Below the pieces are notes generated by a model. That model saw only the letters and a list, made by a program, of their open reading frames with translations. It searched no databases and had not been told where the DNA came from. The position numbers and the translations under genes are program-made. This document shows positions 36,937-45,761 of a DNA stretch of 64,000 bases, piece after piece. Numbering within the stretch: the stretch's first letter is position 1; each line of letters opens with the position of its first letter. The stretch comes from WTFY01 sp965220895 (GTDB taxonomy: Bacteria; Pseudomonadota; Gammaproteobacteria; UBA4575): the NCBI GenBank assembly GCA_965220895.1, contig OZ244850.1, positions 1,488,001-1,552,000 of the forward strand. Reading direction: 5' to 3'.

Positions 36937-38763
36937 CTATTCCTTCATCTCAATCATCTGAATTTCCTCCTCTGTTAGATCATATGAGCGATAAATCATT
37001 TGGTTTATACGTGCTTCTAACTGAGCAATTTCTACATCAAAATTTGAGACTATTTCTTGGCGGGTAATTATATCGGTCATGATATGAGCATCAGTGTTCA
37101 TACAGATTTTCTTAAGCTTAGTTGCTAGCATTTTTCCAGTGAGTTTATTTGTGACTACTAGACAGCTAGCCAATACACGCCATTGGGCTAATATAAATTG
37201 AGCTTGCTCGGAAGGCGGGAAGATGCCAGAAATAACAGGTGTCTCATTGATCAGAAAACGAAGTTCACCATTATGTAAATCAGCAAATAGCTGGGCTCCG
37301 GCTATTAAGTGATCTTCTAAAGCAGCATGTCGCATTTCTAATTCCTTCGCTAAACGTCTTTTTGCCCAATCATGACGCCTAGAATCGATAAGGGATTTTG
37401 GTGCCCTCTTGATCAGTTCACTCACTCCCGGAAGGTCAGGGAAGAGCCAATTATCGGGGCATGATTGTGCACGGATCGAGTCTAATCGTAGAGCTATCTG
37501 AGAAAGAACATCATGCCGATCGGAATAAAGGTTCTGCAAACACTCAGCATCAGTGGCAAGCGTTAATTTGTCTCGCTTAGTGGTATTTGGTATCGGTAAT
37601 GGAGCAATGAATTGTTTGTTGGCTGAACGAAACTCACCACGGAATGGTTTTGAAATTTTGCGAAATACAAAATCAGTTGAAGAGGCATTTAAAACTGCAG
37701 CCAAATAATAAGGCGATACATTCCGAGCAGGGATAATGCCTCCTACATCTACATTATCAAGATAGAATTCACCATTAGAATCAACTGAACTACCGATATG
37801 GGCAACAAGACGCGGAACAATCAGTTTTTGAACCTCTTGTATTCCAACATTTTGATTTCTTCCGAATCGCCACCACTGGTTGTCATCAAACTTTTTGCTT
37901 TCCCTCGATCTTAATTCTGTTTCGTACTCTCGCAAATAAGCCCATGCTAGTGGAAATTCATTTTGCATAGTTGCAGCAGGTAATAAAGTTGCACAGCTGT
38001 TTACTATTTGATAAGGAAACAATAAATATGATTCAGGATTAGGTATTTGATAACGTTTAGCGTCAATGCCTGAAACAAGAGGTTTCATAATTTGATCTTC
38101 TAGCTCAACTATCCGACTTTCATTTTCATCCTTCGAGGGCCGCTTTTCATATCTGTTTGTTCCAAGTTTCTTTAGATGAAATATATGATCCGCACTAGTC
38201 TGGATGCCGACAAAGATTTTCCTGGTTAGCTGTGTGTCTTCTAGACGCAATCCGGATTGGTCTAGCTTGTCAATTAATTCGCGCTCTGGTCCTGTGACAA
38301 GTAGCCAACGGTCACTAAACGGTAGTTGGTCATAAGATAAATTGATGCCATCTGCTTCCCATGGGTTCTCTGCTACAACACCGTTACGTGCTTGTACAAC
38401 TGAAACATGGTCATTCGGATTTTTCGAGAAAAACTGGAGTGCTGTGTAAACTGTAGCTTCTTCAAAGATCTGGTAGGCTCCGAAGTCGATCCAGCCCCAT
38501 AGCAGTTGTCTCTCTTCCAATAAGCCACGTAACCCTGCGCCATATTGGTTATAAGTCCAAACCGAAGGAGCAATATAGCCTAACCGACCATCATTATTTA
38601 ATAGCTGAATACCCTTCTCTATAAACGGGAGGTAAAGGTCAAAATTACCGGTCAGTGTGCTTCGATATGCCCCGCCGTACTCGATATCACGTGACAGATG
38701 CATAGCCATGTCAGCATGATATTTTTTGAAATTTTGTAACTTCACATAAGGTGGGTTTCCCAC
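36937..38763 (-). CDS. Type IIG restriction-modification enzyme, C-terminal fragment
   Basis: The 608-residue second part of a split Eco57I-like enzyme. It opens with GNPPYVKLQNF, which is methyltransferase motif IV (NPPY) for N6-adenine methylation. The middle and end hold the specificity (TaqI-C-like) region, for example LDNVDVGGIIPARNVSPYYLAAVLNA and FRKISKPFRGEFRSANKQFIAPLPIP. The C-terminus has helical Glu/Lys-rich sequence. The annotated start is an in-frame GTG that falls inside motif IV, not a true start: the frame is open upstream through IDWQRAFPEVFERGGFDCVV to about 38820, exactly where the upstream fragment runs out of frame. So this is the second half of one gene, not an independent protein. 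Confidence 0.85.
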   Translation of the reverse strand: MGNPPYVKLQNFKKYHADMAMHLSRDIEYGGAYRSTLTGNFDLYLPFIEKGIQLLNNDGRLGYIAPSVWTYNQYGAGLRGLLEERQLLWGWIDFGAYQIFEEATVYTALQFFSKNPNDHVSVVQARNGVVAENPWEADGINLSYDQLPFSDRWLLVTGPERELIDKLDQSGLRLEDTQLTRKIFVGIQTSADHIFHLKKLGTNRYEKRPSKDENESRIVELEDQIMKPLVSGIDAKRYQIPNPESYLLFPYQIVNSCATLLPAATMQNEFPLAWAYLREYETELRSRESKKFDDNQWWRFGRNQNVGIQEVQKLIVPRLVAHIGSSVDSNGEFYLDNVDVGGIIPARNVSPYYLAAVLNASSTDFVFRKISKPFRGEFRSANKQFIAPLPIPNTTKRDKLTLATDAECLQNLYSDRHDVLSQIALRLDSIRAQSCPDNWLFPDLPGVSELIKRAPKSLIDSRRHDWAKRRLAKELEMRHAALEDHLIAGAQLFADLHNGELRFLINETPVISGIFPPSEQAQFILAQWRVLASCLVVTNKLTGKMLATKLKKICMNTDAHIMTDIITRQEIVSNFDVEIAQLEARINQMIYRSYDLTEEEIQMIEMKE

Positions 38764-40757
38764 TACACAGTCAAAGCCTCCACGTTCAAATACCTCTGGG
38801 AATGCTCTCTGCCAATCAATGCATTGATGCGTTCTCGTTCCTCTTCGTTATAGGAAGCCAAGGTATGCTCATAGAAATCAGGCCCAATGAGGCTGTTCCC
38901 GTCTAGGATATGGTCATCAAGTGAAGATAAGGGCTTATCAGAGCGAGCAGTATGGAGCCAAAGAGCTAATTTAGTAATTTCGACTGAAGCTGGATTGATG
39001 TCTACACCGTATAAATTGTGTTGAAGAATTTCTTGTATGGTCGAATCGCTCCAATCTTGCTTAAAGATGGGTTTTTTGTGCTGACGATATAAATCTCGGA
39101 GTACACACCATTCATTAAAAAGGAAATTCAGCGTGGTGATCAAGAAAGCGCCTGAGCCACACGCCGGATCAACAATACGAATATCACGTAATCTGGTCTC
39201 AAAATTTTTGATCATTTTTAGGCTTGGTAACCGATTCGACGGCCAACCACAAGCTATTTTCAAATCAGCAATACGGCGCCCTACAGTCTCTTGCACGATG
39301 CGTTCTACGACCCATTCGGGTGTATAATAAACACCATTTCGTTTGCGTTTGTTTAGCTTGTTGAGTGAAGCACGTTCTTCCTCTTCGGCTTCAAGTATCT
39401 CGAGTTCTGTAATTGACTGTTCGAAAATTCTGCCAAGTGTGTATAGACCAATATTACGCTCGGGATCACGCTTTGCAGATAAGGCGTGTTCGTTGTTTCT
39501 TACGTCGTTTGATAAGTCTGAGGCATAGTTATAATTGGCGGATAGATAAAGCAGCGTTAACTTGTTAGCTATCATGGTTGTCTCATTTTGACTTTGTCCC
39601 CGTTCGCAAAACACACTGTTCGGGATATGAAGTCTGTCGAGATCAGAGTCAACTGCAAACAATCCTCCATTGAACTGGTTAATTTTATGATCACCAAAAG
39701 TGTCTCCCTCCATCATTGCGTCGAATAGACGTCGAAGCCACTGCCAAATTTTGTTGCCTTGGGGATTGAAGAATGGATCATCCGCATATCGGATCATGTA
39801 GTCGCGAAAAAGTTGCGGAGGGAAATTTAGTGCGCGTCCCATATCTTCACAGAAGAATATGAAGATTACGCGGTCAAGAATTTTTTGTGCTATCCGAACA
39901 AGGCGGCCCCTTGTGCCAGGGAATCTACCTGTATCCGATCCATTATGAGATAACAGTGTGCGATAGAGGTGTTCACGAAATGCACGGTAATCAGTGTAGA
40001 ACTTATTTTGAAGGTTATGTTGACGGAAGCGCTGTTGATATATCAGCGAGATGAGTTCAGGTCTTCCACTCTTTCCTGTAACAATTAAGGTATTGCTATG
40101 GAATAGGCGCGCAAACAGAAAACGATCGAATCGAGCCAATTCGCTCGAATCAAGCAGCGATCTACCCTGAAACAAGTCTGTAGGGCTAATAATAAAGCTA
40201 ATATGTTGTCTTCCACCTCGATCTGCCCAATACAAGCGAAACTCGTTCATGTCTGAAATGATTGCCCACATGGGCATGAGTGGTTCGTTTCCAAACATTC
40301 CTCGGCGTGAGGCGTAGAGGTAATCGAGACCTTGCTGTACTGGAGAACGTGAATTGCCCTTACGCTTCTGAGGTGCATCCAATGCACTCCTGATGTCTTT
40401 GAACTCTACTAAAACCTGCGGGATATTGTCTGTCCGATCAGGAAGGAAGTAGCCCAATGCTGCATCTGCTTCACCTGTTCCACCACGTTGTCCCGCCCCC
40501 TCAACTGGAAACGCAGGGAAAAGAGTGTATTGGTTTTCCGCGCCTTCCTGCCCTGGCTGGACATACCCCCAAGTGGCTCGAAAAAATTCTTCTAGGAAAG
40601 CCGCTTGTGCAGATGTTTCTTTTTGTTTGACACGATTATTCCAACGGTTCAGTCTATCAAGGAGTTGATTTTCTTCCTGACTATCTTTGAATATTTCGTA
40701 TTCATGGGCCCACACTGACCTCAGAAAAGAAGCTGATAAAAAAGAGTTTTCTAACAT
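38763..40757 (-). CDS. Type IIG restriction-modification enzyme, N-terminal fragment (frameshifted)
   Basis: The 664-residue first part of an Eco57I-like single-chain restriction endonuclease/methyltransferase. An N-terminal nuclease-like domain shows D98 ... E118-F-K120 (VLVEFKD), a PD-(D/E)xK pattern. A helical domain follows, then the N6-adenine methyltransferase motif I DPACGSGAFL near residue 530 and NLYGVDINPASVEITKLALW. The last 17 residues (LIGREHSQRYLNVEALTV) are out-of-frame. Restoring one A at about 38820 on the coding strand gives ERINAIDWQRAFPEVF and reads on into motif IV of the next fragment. ATG 40757 is divergent from the PIN gene. The enzyme is probably inactive as it stands, unless this is a sequencing error. 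Confidence 0.85.
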   Translation of the reverse strand: MLENSFLSASFLRSVWAHEYEIFKDSQEENQLLDRLNRWNNRVKQKETSAQAAFLEEFFRATWGYVQPGQEGAENQYTLFPAFPVEGAGQRGGTGEADAALGYFLPDRTDNIPQVLVEFKDIRSALDAPQKRKGNSRSPVQQGLDYLYASRRGMFGNEPLMPMWAIISDMNEFRLYWADRGGRQHISFIISPTDLFQGRSLLDSSELARFDRFLFARLFHSNTLIVTGKSGRPELISLIYQQRFRQHNLQNKFYTDYRAFREHLYRTLLSHNGSDTGRFPGTRGRLVRIAQKILDRVIFIFFCEDMGRALNFPPQLFRDYMIRYADDPFFNPQGNKIWQWLRRLFDAMMEGDTFGDHKINQFNGGLFAVDSDLDRLHIPNSVFCERGQSQNETTMIANKLTLLYLSANYNYASDLSNDVRNNEHALSAKRDPERNIGLYTLGRIFEQSITELEILEAEEEERASLNKLNKRKRNGVYYTPEWVVERIVQETVGRRIADLKIACGWPSNRLPSLKMIKNFETRLRDIRIVDPACGSGAFLITTLNFLFNEWCVLRDLYRQHKKPIFKQDWSDSTIQEILQHNLYGVDINPASVEITKLALWLHTARSDKPLSSLDDHILDGNSLIGPDFYEHTLASYNEEERERINALIGREHSQRYLNVEALTV

Positions 40758-40832
40758 ACGGAGTGAGCTTCTCTAAAACAATTCAGGTAGCAAACACTAA
40801 GTCAGCTGCTGAAAAATGTCTGAAGGGATCGT

Positions 40833-42146
40833 ATGACACGCTCTACAATTGTGCATGTTTTTATTGATACGAATATAGCGCTTCACTACCAGCGCCCTGA
40901 CGAGATTGACTGGCGCACGCTCACTGAGTCAAAAAATATCATACTGGTTGGTGCACCGATACTGTTACGTGAATTGGAAAATAAAAAAATCATCAATAGT
41001 TCCAAGAAGTTGAAGGATCGGGCAAAAAACTACATAAGCTGGCTCCACAAATTTTTGTACGATACGGAAGCTGAAGTCAGGACAGGTGTCAAGTGGTTGT
41101 TTTTACCGAACGAACCAAATATTGACTTCCATAGGGAGGGTTTATCATCAGAAGTTGCCGATGATCACCTCATTGCCAGTGTTTTAGACTTCATCAATCA
41201 ACCTGGTACTCATGTGCTTGTGGCTACGGCTGACCTTGGCCTTAGGGTTAAGCTTCTGGCACGAAATATCAAAGTACTGGATTTGCCAGATAGTTTGCGT
41301 TTGCCTGAAGAAGCAGACCCGCTAACGCGCGAGAATGAAGAGCTAAAAAAGCAGATAGAACACTATGAATCTCGTATGCCTAAACTTAGTGTTGCATTTG
41401 AATCTGGAGACCAGCATCACCAACTGCAAATTCGGGACCCTGATGTCCTCCCTTTGCCACCACCCTTGGAGCAGATTCAGAAAGATCATCCTTATATTTG
41501 GCGACCAGGGTTATCTGCGCGTTATAAAGAAGGAGCTGCTGCTGCTGCATCAGTAGATACTGACCGCTTGGCACAACTCTTCAGGCCCTCCACTGAGCGT
41601 ATAGACGCTTACAATTCAGAATTGGAACGATACTTTCAAGAGTATCAGGATTTCCTTGGGCACCATGCCGCGTGGCGTCAAACCATGTGTCTGCATTACT
41701 CTGTCAAATTTGTCGTTTCCAATGAGGGCACTGCTTCTGCATCCAACTTCGACCTGGAGCTTTTTTCCCCAAAAGATGTATGGCTAGTGAACGACGGAGA
41801 ATTACCAGACCAACCAAAGCCACCTGAGGCTCCAAGGCATCCTGGCAGTATTCCTGCATTTCAAGAGTACAGCCACCTGTCCCCCTTGATGCCAGTATTT
41901 CCACGCGATCATATAGCCAAGAATTATGATGGGGTACCAATAATTTCTGATGACCATAATTCAGCATGTATTTGGTATCCGCGCTTAAAGCATGGATTCA
42001 GCCATACCAGCGAAGAATTGGTGTTCAGATTCACGAGTGCAGAAGTAGCGCAGGCATTCAGCATCGATTACCGCCTGTCTGCCGAGGAGTTACCTAACCT
42101 CATTGAGGGCAAGTTACATTTTAAAGTTTGTCCTACGAATTCATGA
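40833..42146 (+). CDS. PIN-domain protein with unknown C-terminal domain
   Basis: A 437-residue protein. Residues 1-150 form a PIN-type ribonuclease fold with the acidic set D12 (FIDTNIAL), E47/E49 (LLRELEN), D110/D111 (VADDHLIA) and D134 (TADLGLRVKL). A short helical linker (PLTRENEELKKQIEHYESRM) leads to a C-terminal half of about 270 residues that I do not recognise. It contains Pro-rich parts and beta-strand-like segments (TMCLHYSVKFVVSNEGTASA, ELVFRFTSAEVAQAF). PIN toxins are normally about 130 residues, so this is a fusion. No antitoxin-sized partner is adjacent. It is divergent from the type IIG gene with 75 bases between starts, suggesting a shared control region and a defence role (inference). 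Confidence 0.75.
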   Translation: MTRSTIVHVFIDTNIALHYQRPDEIDWRTLTESKNIILVGAPILLRELENKKIINSSKKLKDRAKNYISWLHKFLYDTEAEVRTGVKWLFLPNEPNIDFHREGLSSEVADDHLIASVLDFINQPGTHVLVATADLGLRVKLLARNIKVLDLPDSLRLPEEADPLTRENEELKKQIEHYESRMPKLSVAFESGDQHHQLQIRDPDVLPLPPPLEQIQKDHPYIWRPGLSARYKEGAAAAASVDTDRLAQLFRPSTERIDAYNSELERYFQEYQDFLGHHAAWRQTMCLHYSVKFVVSNEGTASASNFDLELFSPKDVWLVNDGELPDQPKPPEAPRHPGSIPAFQEYSHLSPLMPVFPRDHIAKNYDGVPIISDDHNSACIWYPRLKHGFSHTSEELVFRFTSAEVAQAFSIDYRLSAEELPNLIEGKLHFKVCPTNS

Positions 42147-42633
42147 TTACGAAATTTCAGACTTGATCTTGCTTTAGACTAAGCCTCTCAAAATAGAAGT
42201 TTCTAGAGACATCAGTTCCTTGAAGTCCAATTCAAATTACGAATCAGTTTATAAGTCAACTGCTATCCCTCGTCTATGTGTAAGGGATAGACTATGGATA
42301 ATGAATAAAATCAAGTCTCACTATAAGCAGTCTGTGTACACTTCTGTTCTAAGCTTTCCAAGTAGACCTTTAGAAAAAGCACTTATCCAGTAAAATGATA
42401 GAAATTACTGACTAGTAGCATTCACTTACTTTGGGTAGCATTTATTGTCGTTTTTCAGTAATTCTGCAATGACTAGAGAGTACACTTTGTACTATTTAGC
42501 CTCAGAACAACTCTGAAAGTATGGGTGACGATAGTTCTTATACATAAATCGTCAGTAAGGAAATCTACGGCAATTTACCTACATATTGTCTATATGAAAT
42601 ATGTTGCTTTGAGAGAAGTCATATAAAGTATTG
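42147..42633. other. AT-rich gene-free stretch left of the island
   Basis: No convincing reading frame, RNA gene or terminator seen. It is very AT-rich and separates the PIN gene from the left direct repeat of the island. Confidence 0.5.
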
Positions 42634-42680
42634 ATTGGCTCCCCGGGACGGGCTCGAACCGCCGACCTAGTGATTAACAG
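42634..42680. repeat. Left attachment-site repeat (tRNA-Asn 3' half)
   Basis: A 47-bp perfect copy of 58295-58341. It comprises the encoded CCA end, acceptor and T arms, variable loop and anticodon arm to the anticodon loop of tRNA-Asn. The D arm and 5' acceptor strand are missing, so it is not a functional tRNA. Confidence 0.92.
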
Positions 42681-42800
42681 AGCCCGTATATTTAAAAGTC
42701 CGTTGATTTTTTTGGGAAAGTGGATGTTAGGTACAGTCAGAAGAAATTATTTTGATTCAATAGGTTAGCACAGCTCGAAGCAAGTAATAGAAACTGCAGG

Positions 42801-42818
42801 TTGTACCAAGAGTGTACC
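42801..42818. repeat. Candidate integrase arm sites, left end
   Basis: TTGTACC-aaga-GTGTACC: two heptamers with 4-bp spacing, 120 bp inside the left repeat. The right end has a matching pair at 58230-58247 with the same spacing. Confidence 0.5.
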
Positions 42819-42902
42819 GAAGAACTTGACATATTCTGAGTTGCCGCATGCAATTGAACACTGCGTCAAACTTATTGACTCCAGACTAAGCTTACTAACA
42901 GA

Positions 42903-44090
42903 TTACTGGTGCTGCCGTGCCCTCTGGCGTGCATTATTTCTCCTAATTTCATGGATACGACGCTGTTCATTGATAGAAACACGGCTCAATTGAAGAGCTT
43001 CTTCATGATCAGCCTGTTTTCGCTCATAATTCCTTGCATATGCATCAAGATTTTCAAAGTCTTGGATGCCTGCTGGGAGCGGTAATGCTTCTATCCATGC
43101 AGGGTTTAAAAATGAGGAAAGCGCAAGACGATACAGAGTTGCCATGAGAAAAGTGATTTCACGGCCGGACTTAGGGAGAAGCAGGTTTTTAAGATCAACA
43201 GGATTGCCATGCAAAAAATGATTCCTGCATGAATAGAGGTGATAATAAAGCCAGCAAGCTAAGTTTTTCCGTTCAAAGCGGCCTTTGCTCACCTCTACTA
43301 GGTATCGACGATGCCCATGCCTTTTAACAATCCATGGGATTTCCTGTAGAAGGTTAAATACTCTCCCTTTGGTTACATGTTCACTGCCCCCTGGGTGAGC
43401 CAGTATTTCGAATGCCGAGACCCATAACCCGGACACCTTGCCGTAATCATGGAAAACCAAATCCTTTCCTGCAGGAGTCAAGCAGGCCTGATTCACCATA
43501 TTCAGAGACCTGAAGAGTGCAATGTCTTCCCATTCCGGGTCGTCGTTCTCATACCGAGCCACCCATCGACGCAGAAGTTCCTGCAGGAGTGGCTCATCGA
43601 AATCTCTTCTGCGAAGCTCTGTCCGTGACAAGTCCGGTGATGAATGGCCTCTGAGATCCCTAGCTGCGTGGGCGCCCCACATTGCTGGTACATTCGCGAC
43701 TACGAAGCGGTACTTCGGGTCAACCATCCATGGAAAAGCCCAAAAGTAATTTGAGTATATAGTTCTACCTTTGCCAGGGTTGTTATCGTAATAAATACTG
43801 AGTGATCTCGCCAAAGGCACTGTTGATGCAACGAGAAGATCTCGAAAACTGGCAACTGCATCTACTGTTCTGAGCTGTTCAGTAATGTCAGAGCGGCAAA
43901 TAATCAGGGCAGGTTCAAATCGGGCATCATGAGTGTCCCAAAATCGACGCATGAAAATCCGGAAATTTGAGTGCTCCCTTGTTAGCCTTCTAATGCGAGG
44001 GTCAGAAGGAGGCACGAGTGAAAATGCATCACTTTCAACAGGCTCATCCAAATCGATATTCGGCAATGCCCAAATAGGCTCCCAAGTCAT
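42903..44090 (-). CDS. Unknown protein with HEPN-like RNxxxH motif
   Basis: A 395-residue protein that I do not recognise as a named family. Near residue 289 it has SCRNHFLHGNP, an R-N-x3-H (R-x4-H) motif typical of HEPN ribonuclease/nucleotidyl-transfer-associated domains (ApeA-like type), in a helical context. The N-terminal two thirds hold a second, non-helical region (ALIICRSDITEQLRT, YFWAFPWMVDPKYRFVVANVPAMW). The C-terminus is a Glu/Arg/Gln-rich helix (EEALQLSRVSINEQRRIHEIRR split as seen). ATG 44090 overlaps the stop of the 49-aa gene (ATGA), so it is the last gene of a coupled three-gene operon. Its role is likely in defence or stress, given island context (inference). Confidence 0.65.
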   Translation of the reverse strand: MTWEPIWALPNIDLDEPVESDAFSLVPPSDPRIRRLTREHSNFRIFMRRFWDTHDARFEPALIICRSDITEQLRTVDAVASFRDLLVASTVPLARSLSIYYDNNPGKGRTIYSNYFWAFPWMVDPKYRFVVANVPAMWGAHAARDLRGHSSPDLSRTELRRRDFDEPLLQELLRRWVARYENDDPEWEDIALFRSLNMVNQACLTPAGKDLVFHDYGKVSGLWVSAFEILAHPGGSEHVTKGRVFNLLQEIPWIVKRHGHRRYLVEVSKGRFERKNLACWLYYHLYSCRNHFLHGNPVDLKNLLLPKSGREITFLMATLYRLALSSFLNPAWIEALPLPAGIQDFENLDAYARNYERKQADHEEALQLSRVSINEQRRIHEIRRNNARQRARQHQ

Positions 44091-44236
44091 TCCGCATTGT
44101 ACTCACTGGTCCAGCGCAATACATTTTTTGTCCCTGCTTTCACAAGTAATTGTCCGGTCTCACACAGACTCCGGATGTATGAAGGAACCTCTTGTTTGGT
44201 GGCATGATCATTAAAGCCATTACTTATCCGTCGCAT
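44087..44236 (-). CDS. Small 49-aa protein linking two HEPN-like genes
   Basis: A 49-codon reading frame (MRRISNGFNDHATKQEVPSY... ending WTSEYNAE). Its ATG at 44236 lies inside the last codons of the upstream gene (stop 44226-44224). Its stop overlaps the ATG of the downstream gene (ATGA). The double overlap and exact filling of the gap argue for a real gene. The sequence SYIRSLCETGQLLVKAG looks like one helix-turn-helix or a helical hairpin. Function is unknown; an antidote or adaptor for one neighbour is possible. Confidence 0.55.
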   Translation of the reverse strand: MRRISNGFNDHATKQEVPSYIRSLCETGQLLVKAGTKNVLRWTSEYNAE

Positions 44237-44952
44237 CTATATCCCGCTTTTTTCGCCTCCTTCACTTGCTCAATTAGCGCATTACAGTTGTAACGTCTAA
44301 GGCGTACTTGTTTGCTGTCATGCCGGCAGTCCAAAGCAAGTGCAGGTGGCACTCCACCTTGCCAGCGCAATACGGAGCTAACAGTTTCACCGACCCGCTC
44401 CCACGCCTTTGCACAAAGATCGATAAGTTCTTCATCGAACTCAGGCAAGCGCCACTCGCGGTAGACACAGGGAACTGAATCTTCGTCCGGTGTCACAAGG
44501 CCAAGAAAGTCCCTATCCTCAAGGAGCACAGCGCATCGTATCAATGCTTCTTCACTGTCTTCCAGGGGATCTATAGGCATTGTTAAGCCAGCCTTTAATC
44601 CACGTCCTTCAGTAATTCCGACAGTTCCTTTACTTTGTGGCACAAGCATGCTCCTGTGAACTACGAGGTTACGCTTCTTCGAAAGTGCGGCGATAAGCGG
44701 GTCAGAGTTCAACTGATTGCGTTGTTCACGGAACCAAGCCTTAAAGCCTTCTTGATCTTGCATGGCCGCTTGAAGAAGTTCTGGTATTTCCTTAAGTGCT
44801 TTTAAGAAGGCGTTAAGATGCCAGCGGAACGGGTTAGCAACATGATAGTACTCCTCCATCATGTGAATCCAGAAATGAGCTTCTTGGAGGCGATCAAGAG
44901 CCGAATCAATTTTCTTGTAAGGAGCGTCGTTCGTGAAGCGGTTCAGGGGCAA
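44224..44952 (-). CDS. Unknown protein with HEPN-like RNxxxH motif, first gene of the operon
   Basis: A 242-residue, largely alpha-helical protein in its first half. ALSKKRNLVVHRSM at residues 89-102 gives R94-N95-x3-H99, a HEPN-type motif, after the helix EGFKAWFREQRNQLN. The second half has a conserved-looking stretch EWRLPEFDEELIDLCAKAWERV. The start is doubtful: the frame opens 3 codons after a stop, and the only upstream initiator is TTG 44952; the next is ATG near 44862. The gene may therefore have lost its native 5' end. It is not assigned to a named family. It is followed by the overlapping 49-aa gene. Confidence 0.6.
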   Translation of the reverse strand: MPLNRFTNDAPYKKIDSALDRLQEAHFWIHMMEEYYHVANPFRWHLNAFLKALKEIPELLQAAMQDQEGFKAWFREQRNQLNSDPLIAALSKKRNLVVHRSMLVPQSKGTVGITEGRGLKAGLTMPIDPLEDSEEALIRCAVLLEDRDFLGLVTPDEDSVPCVYREWRLPEFDEELIDLCAKAWERVGETVSSVLRWQGGVPPALALDCRHDSKQVRLRRYNCNALIEQVKEAKKAGYRCDG

Positions 44953-45041
44953 CCCGTTTTAGGCAGTAGTCTTGAACCGGCCACCATGGGGGCTTGGGCC
45001 ATGCGTTGTACAGCGCCACAGCATCGGTAATTTATTCCTGG

Positions 45042-45648
45042 TTAACTTCGTCTGGTGGTTGCTTTTTGAGCTTGTTCAATCATTCCAGGCAATGAAAATA
45101 AATAGAGTAGAATTAAATTGGTAAAAGTACTCAAACGCTCCTCTTCATGTACTGCATTTCTGCCATCAAGTCGTATCTGATGTGCCCAGTCTGCTAGATC
45201 TGGCATTAGCTTATGTTGTTTTGCTGCCTTTTCTATCCGCTCATACAGTGTTCCTTTAATCTCGGGGAATTTATTTTTTTAATGCAGTCTCCAGTGCTTT
45301 ACGAAACATGCTTCCAGCTGCATCCCAGTTCTTGGGTAAGTTATCCATGCCTTGCGCGTAGAACCTTGCGACATTGACAGGGGTATGATCTGGCGCATCC
45401 GTATCAGGGCAAGATGGAGCAATGACTAATTTGTTTGAGTAACCCCAGTTAGCATCGTGCAAACGGCTTGTTGGCGGAGTATTACTGCCGGCTGTTTGAA
45501 AAGTCGCTAGGACCCCCTTGTTACACTGCCCACACCATGCAAGCGTATCCCAGTGGCCACCACCAACTTTATCTGCATGCTTCTCGTGGACGATTGTGAA
45601 TCCAACACTTTTTGTACCACAATGTGGGCAATCGGCCTGAAATACCAT
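45042..45648 (-). pseudogene. DUF4145-domain protein, frameshifted at an A7 run
   Basis: The first 125 codons (45648-45271) encode a zinc-finger-like N-terminus (CPHCGTKS and WCGQCNKG, two CxxC pairs) followed by FYAQGMDNLPKNWDAAGSMFRKALETALKK and a stop. Skipping one base in the A7 run (45274-45280) restores a frame reading KFPEIKGTLYERIEKAAKQ, then DWAHQIRLDGRNAVHEEE, and ending at 45042. That is the expected C-terminal half of a DUF4145 (HEPN-superfamily) domain. The gene is either inactivated, a sequencing error, or uses slippage at the homopolymer. ATG 45648 lies on the opposite strand to, and 138 bp from, the RM regulator. Confidence 0.8.
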
Positions 45649-45726
45649 TACTTAAATCCTGTGTCGCAAATCATCGTAGCTCCGCATTTTGTGCATGCTG
45701 ATGAACTTGCAAGAGAAAAAACGTAT

Positions 45727-45761
45727 GGTAGTATACCAGTTGACGTGTACCCATTGTACAC
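45727..45761 (+). promoter_or_regulatory. Promoter/operator region of the RM cassette with two palindromes
   Basis: GGTA-gta-TACC (45727-45737) and GTGTAC-ccatt-GTACAC (45745-45761) flank and overlap a TTGACG -35-like hexamer (45740-45745). The ATG of the RHH gene is 25 bases on. The layout fits a promoter repressed by a dimeric regulator, probably the RHH protein itself. The -10 (GATGTA at about 45765) is weak. Confidence 0.5.

Noticed and set aside
42634..42680. A tRNA-like sequence that could be called a second tRNA-Asn
   Set aside because: It lacks the D arm and the 5' acceptor strand; the next bases do not fold into a tRNA. It is the att duplicate.
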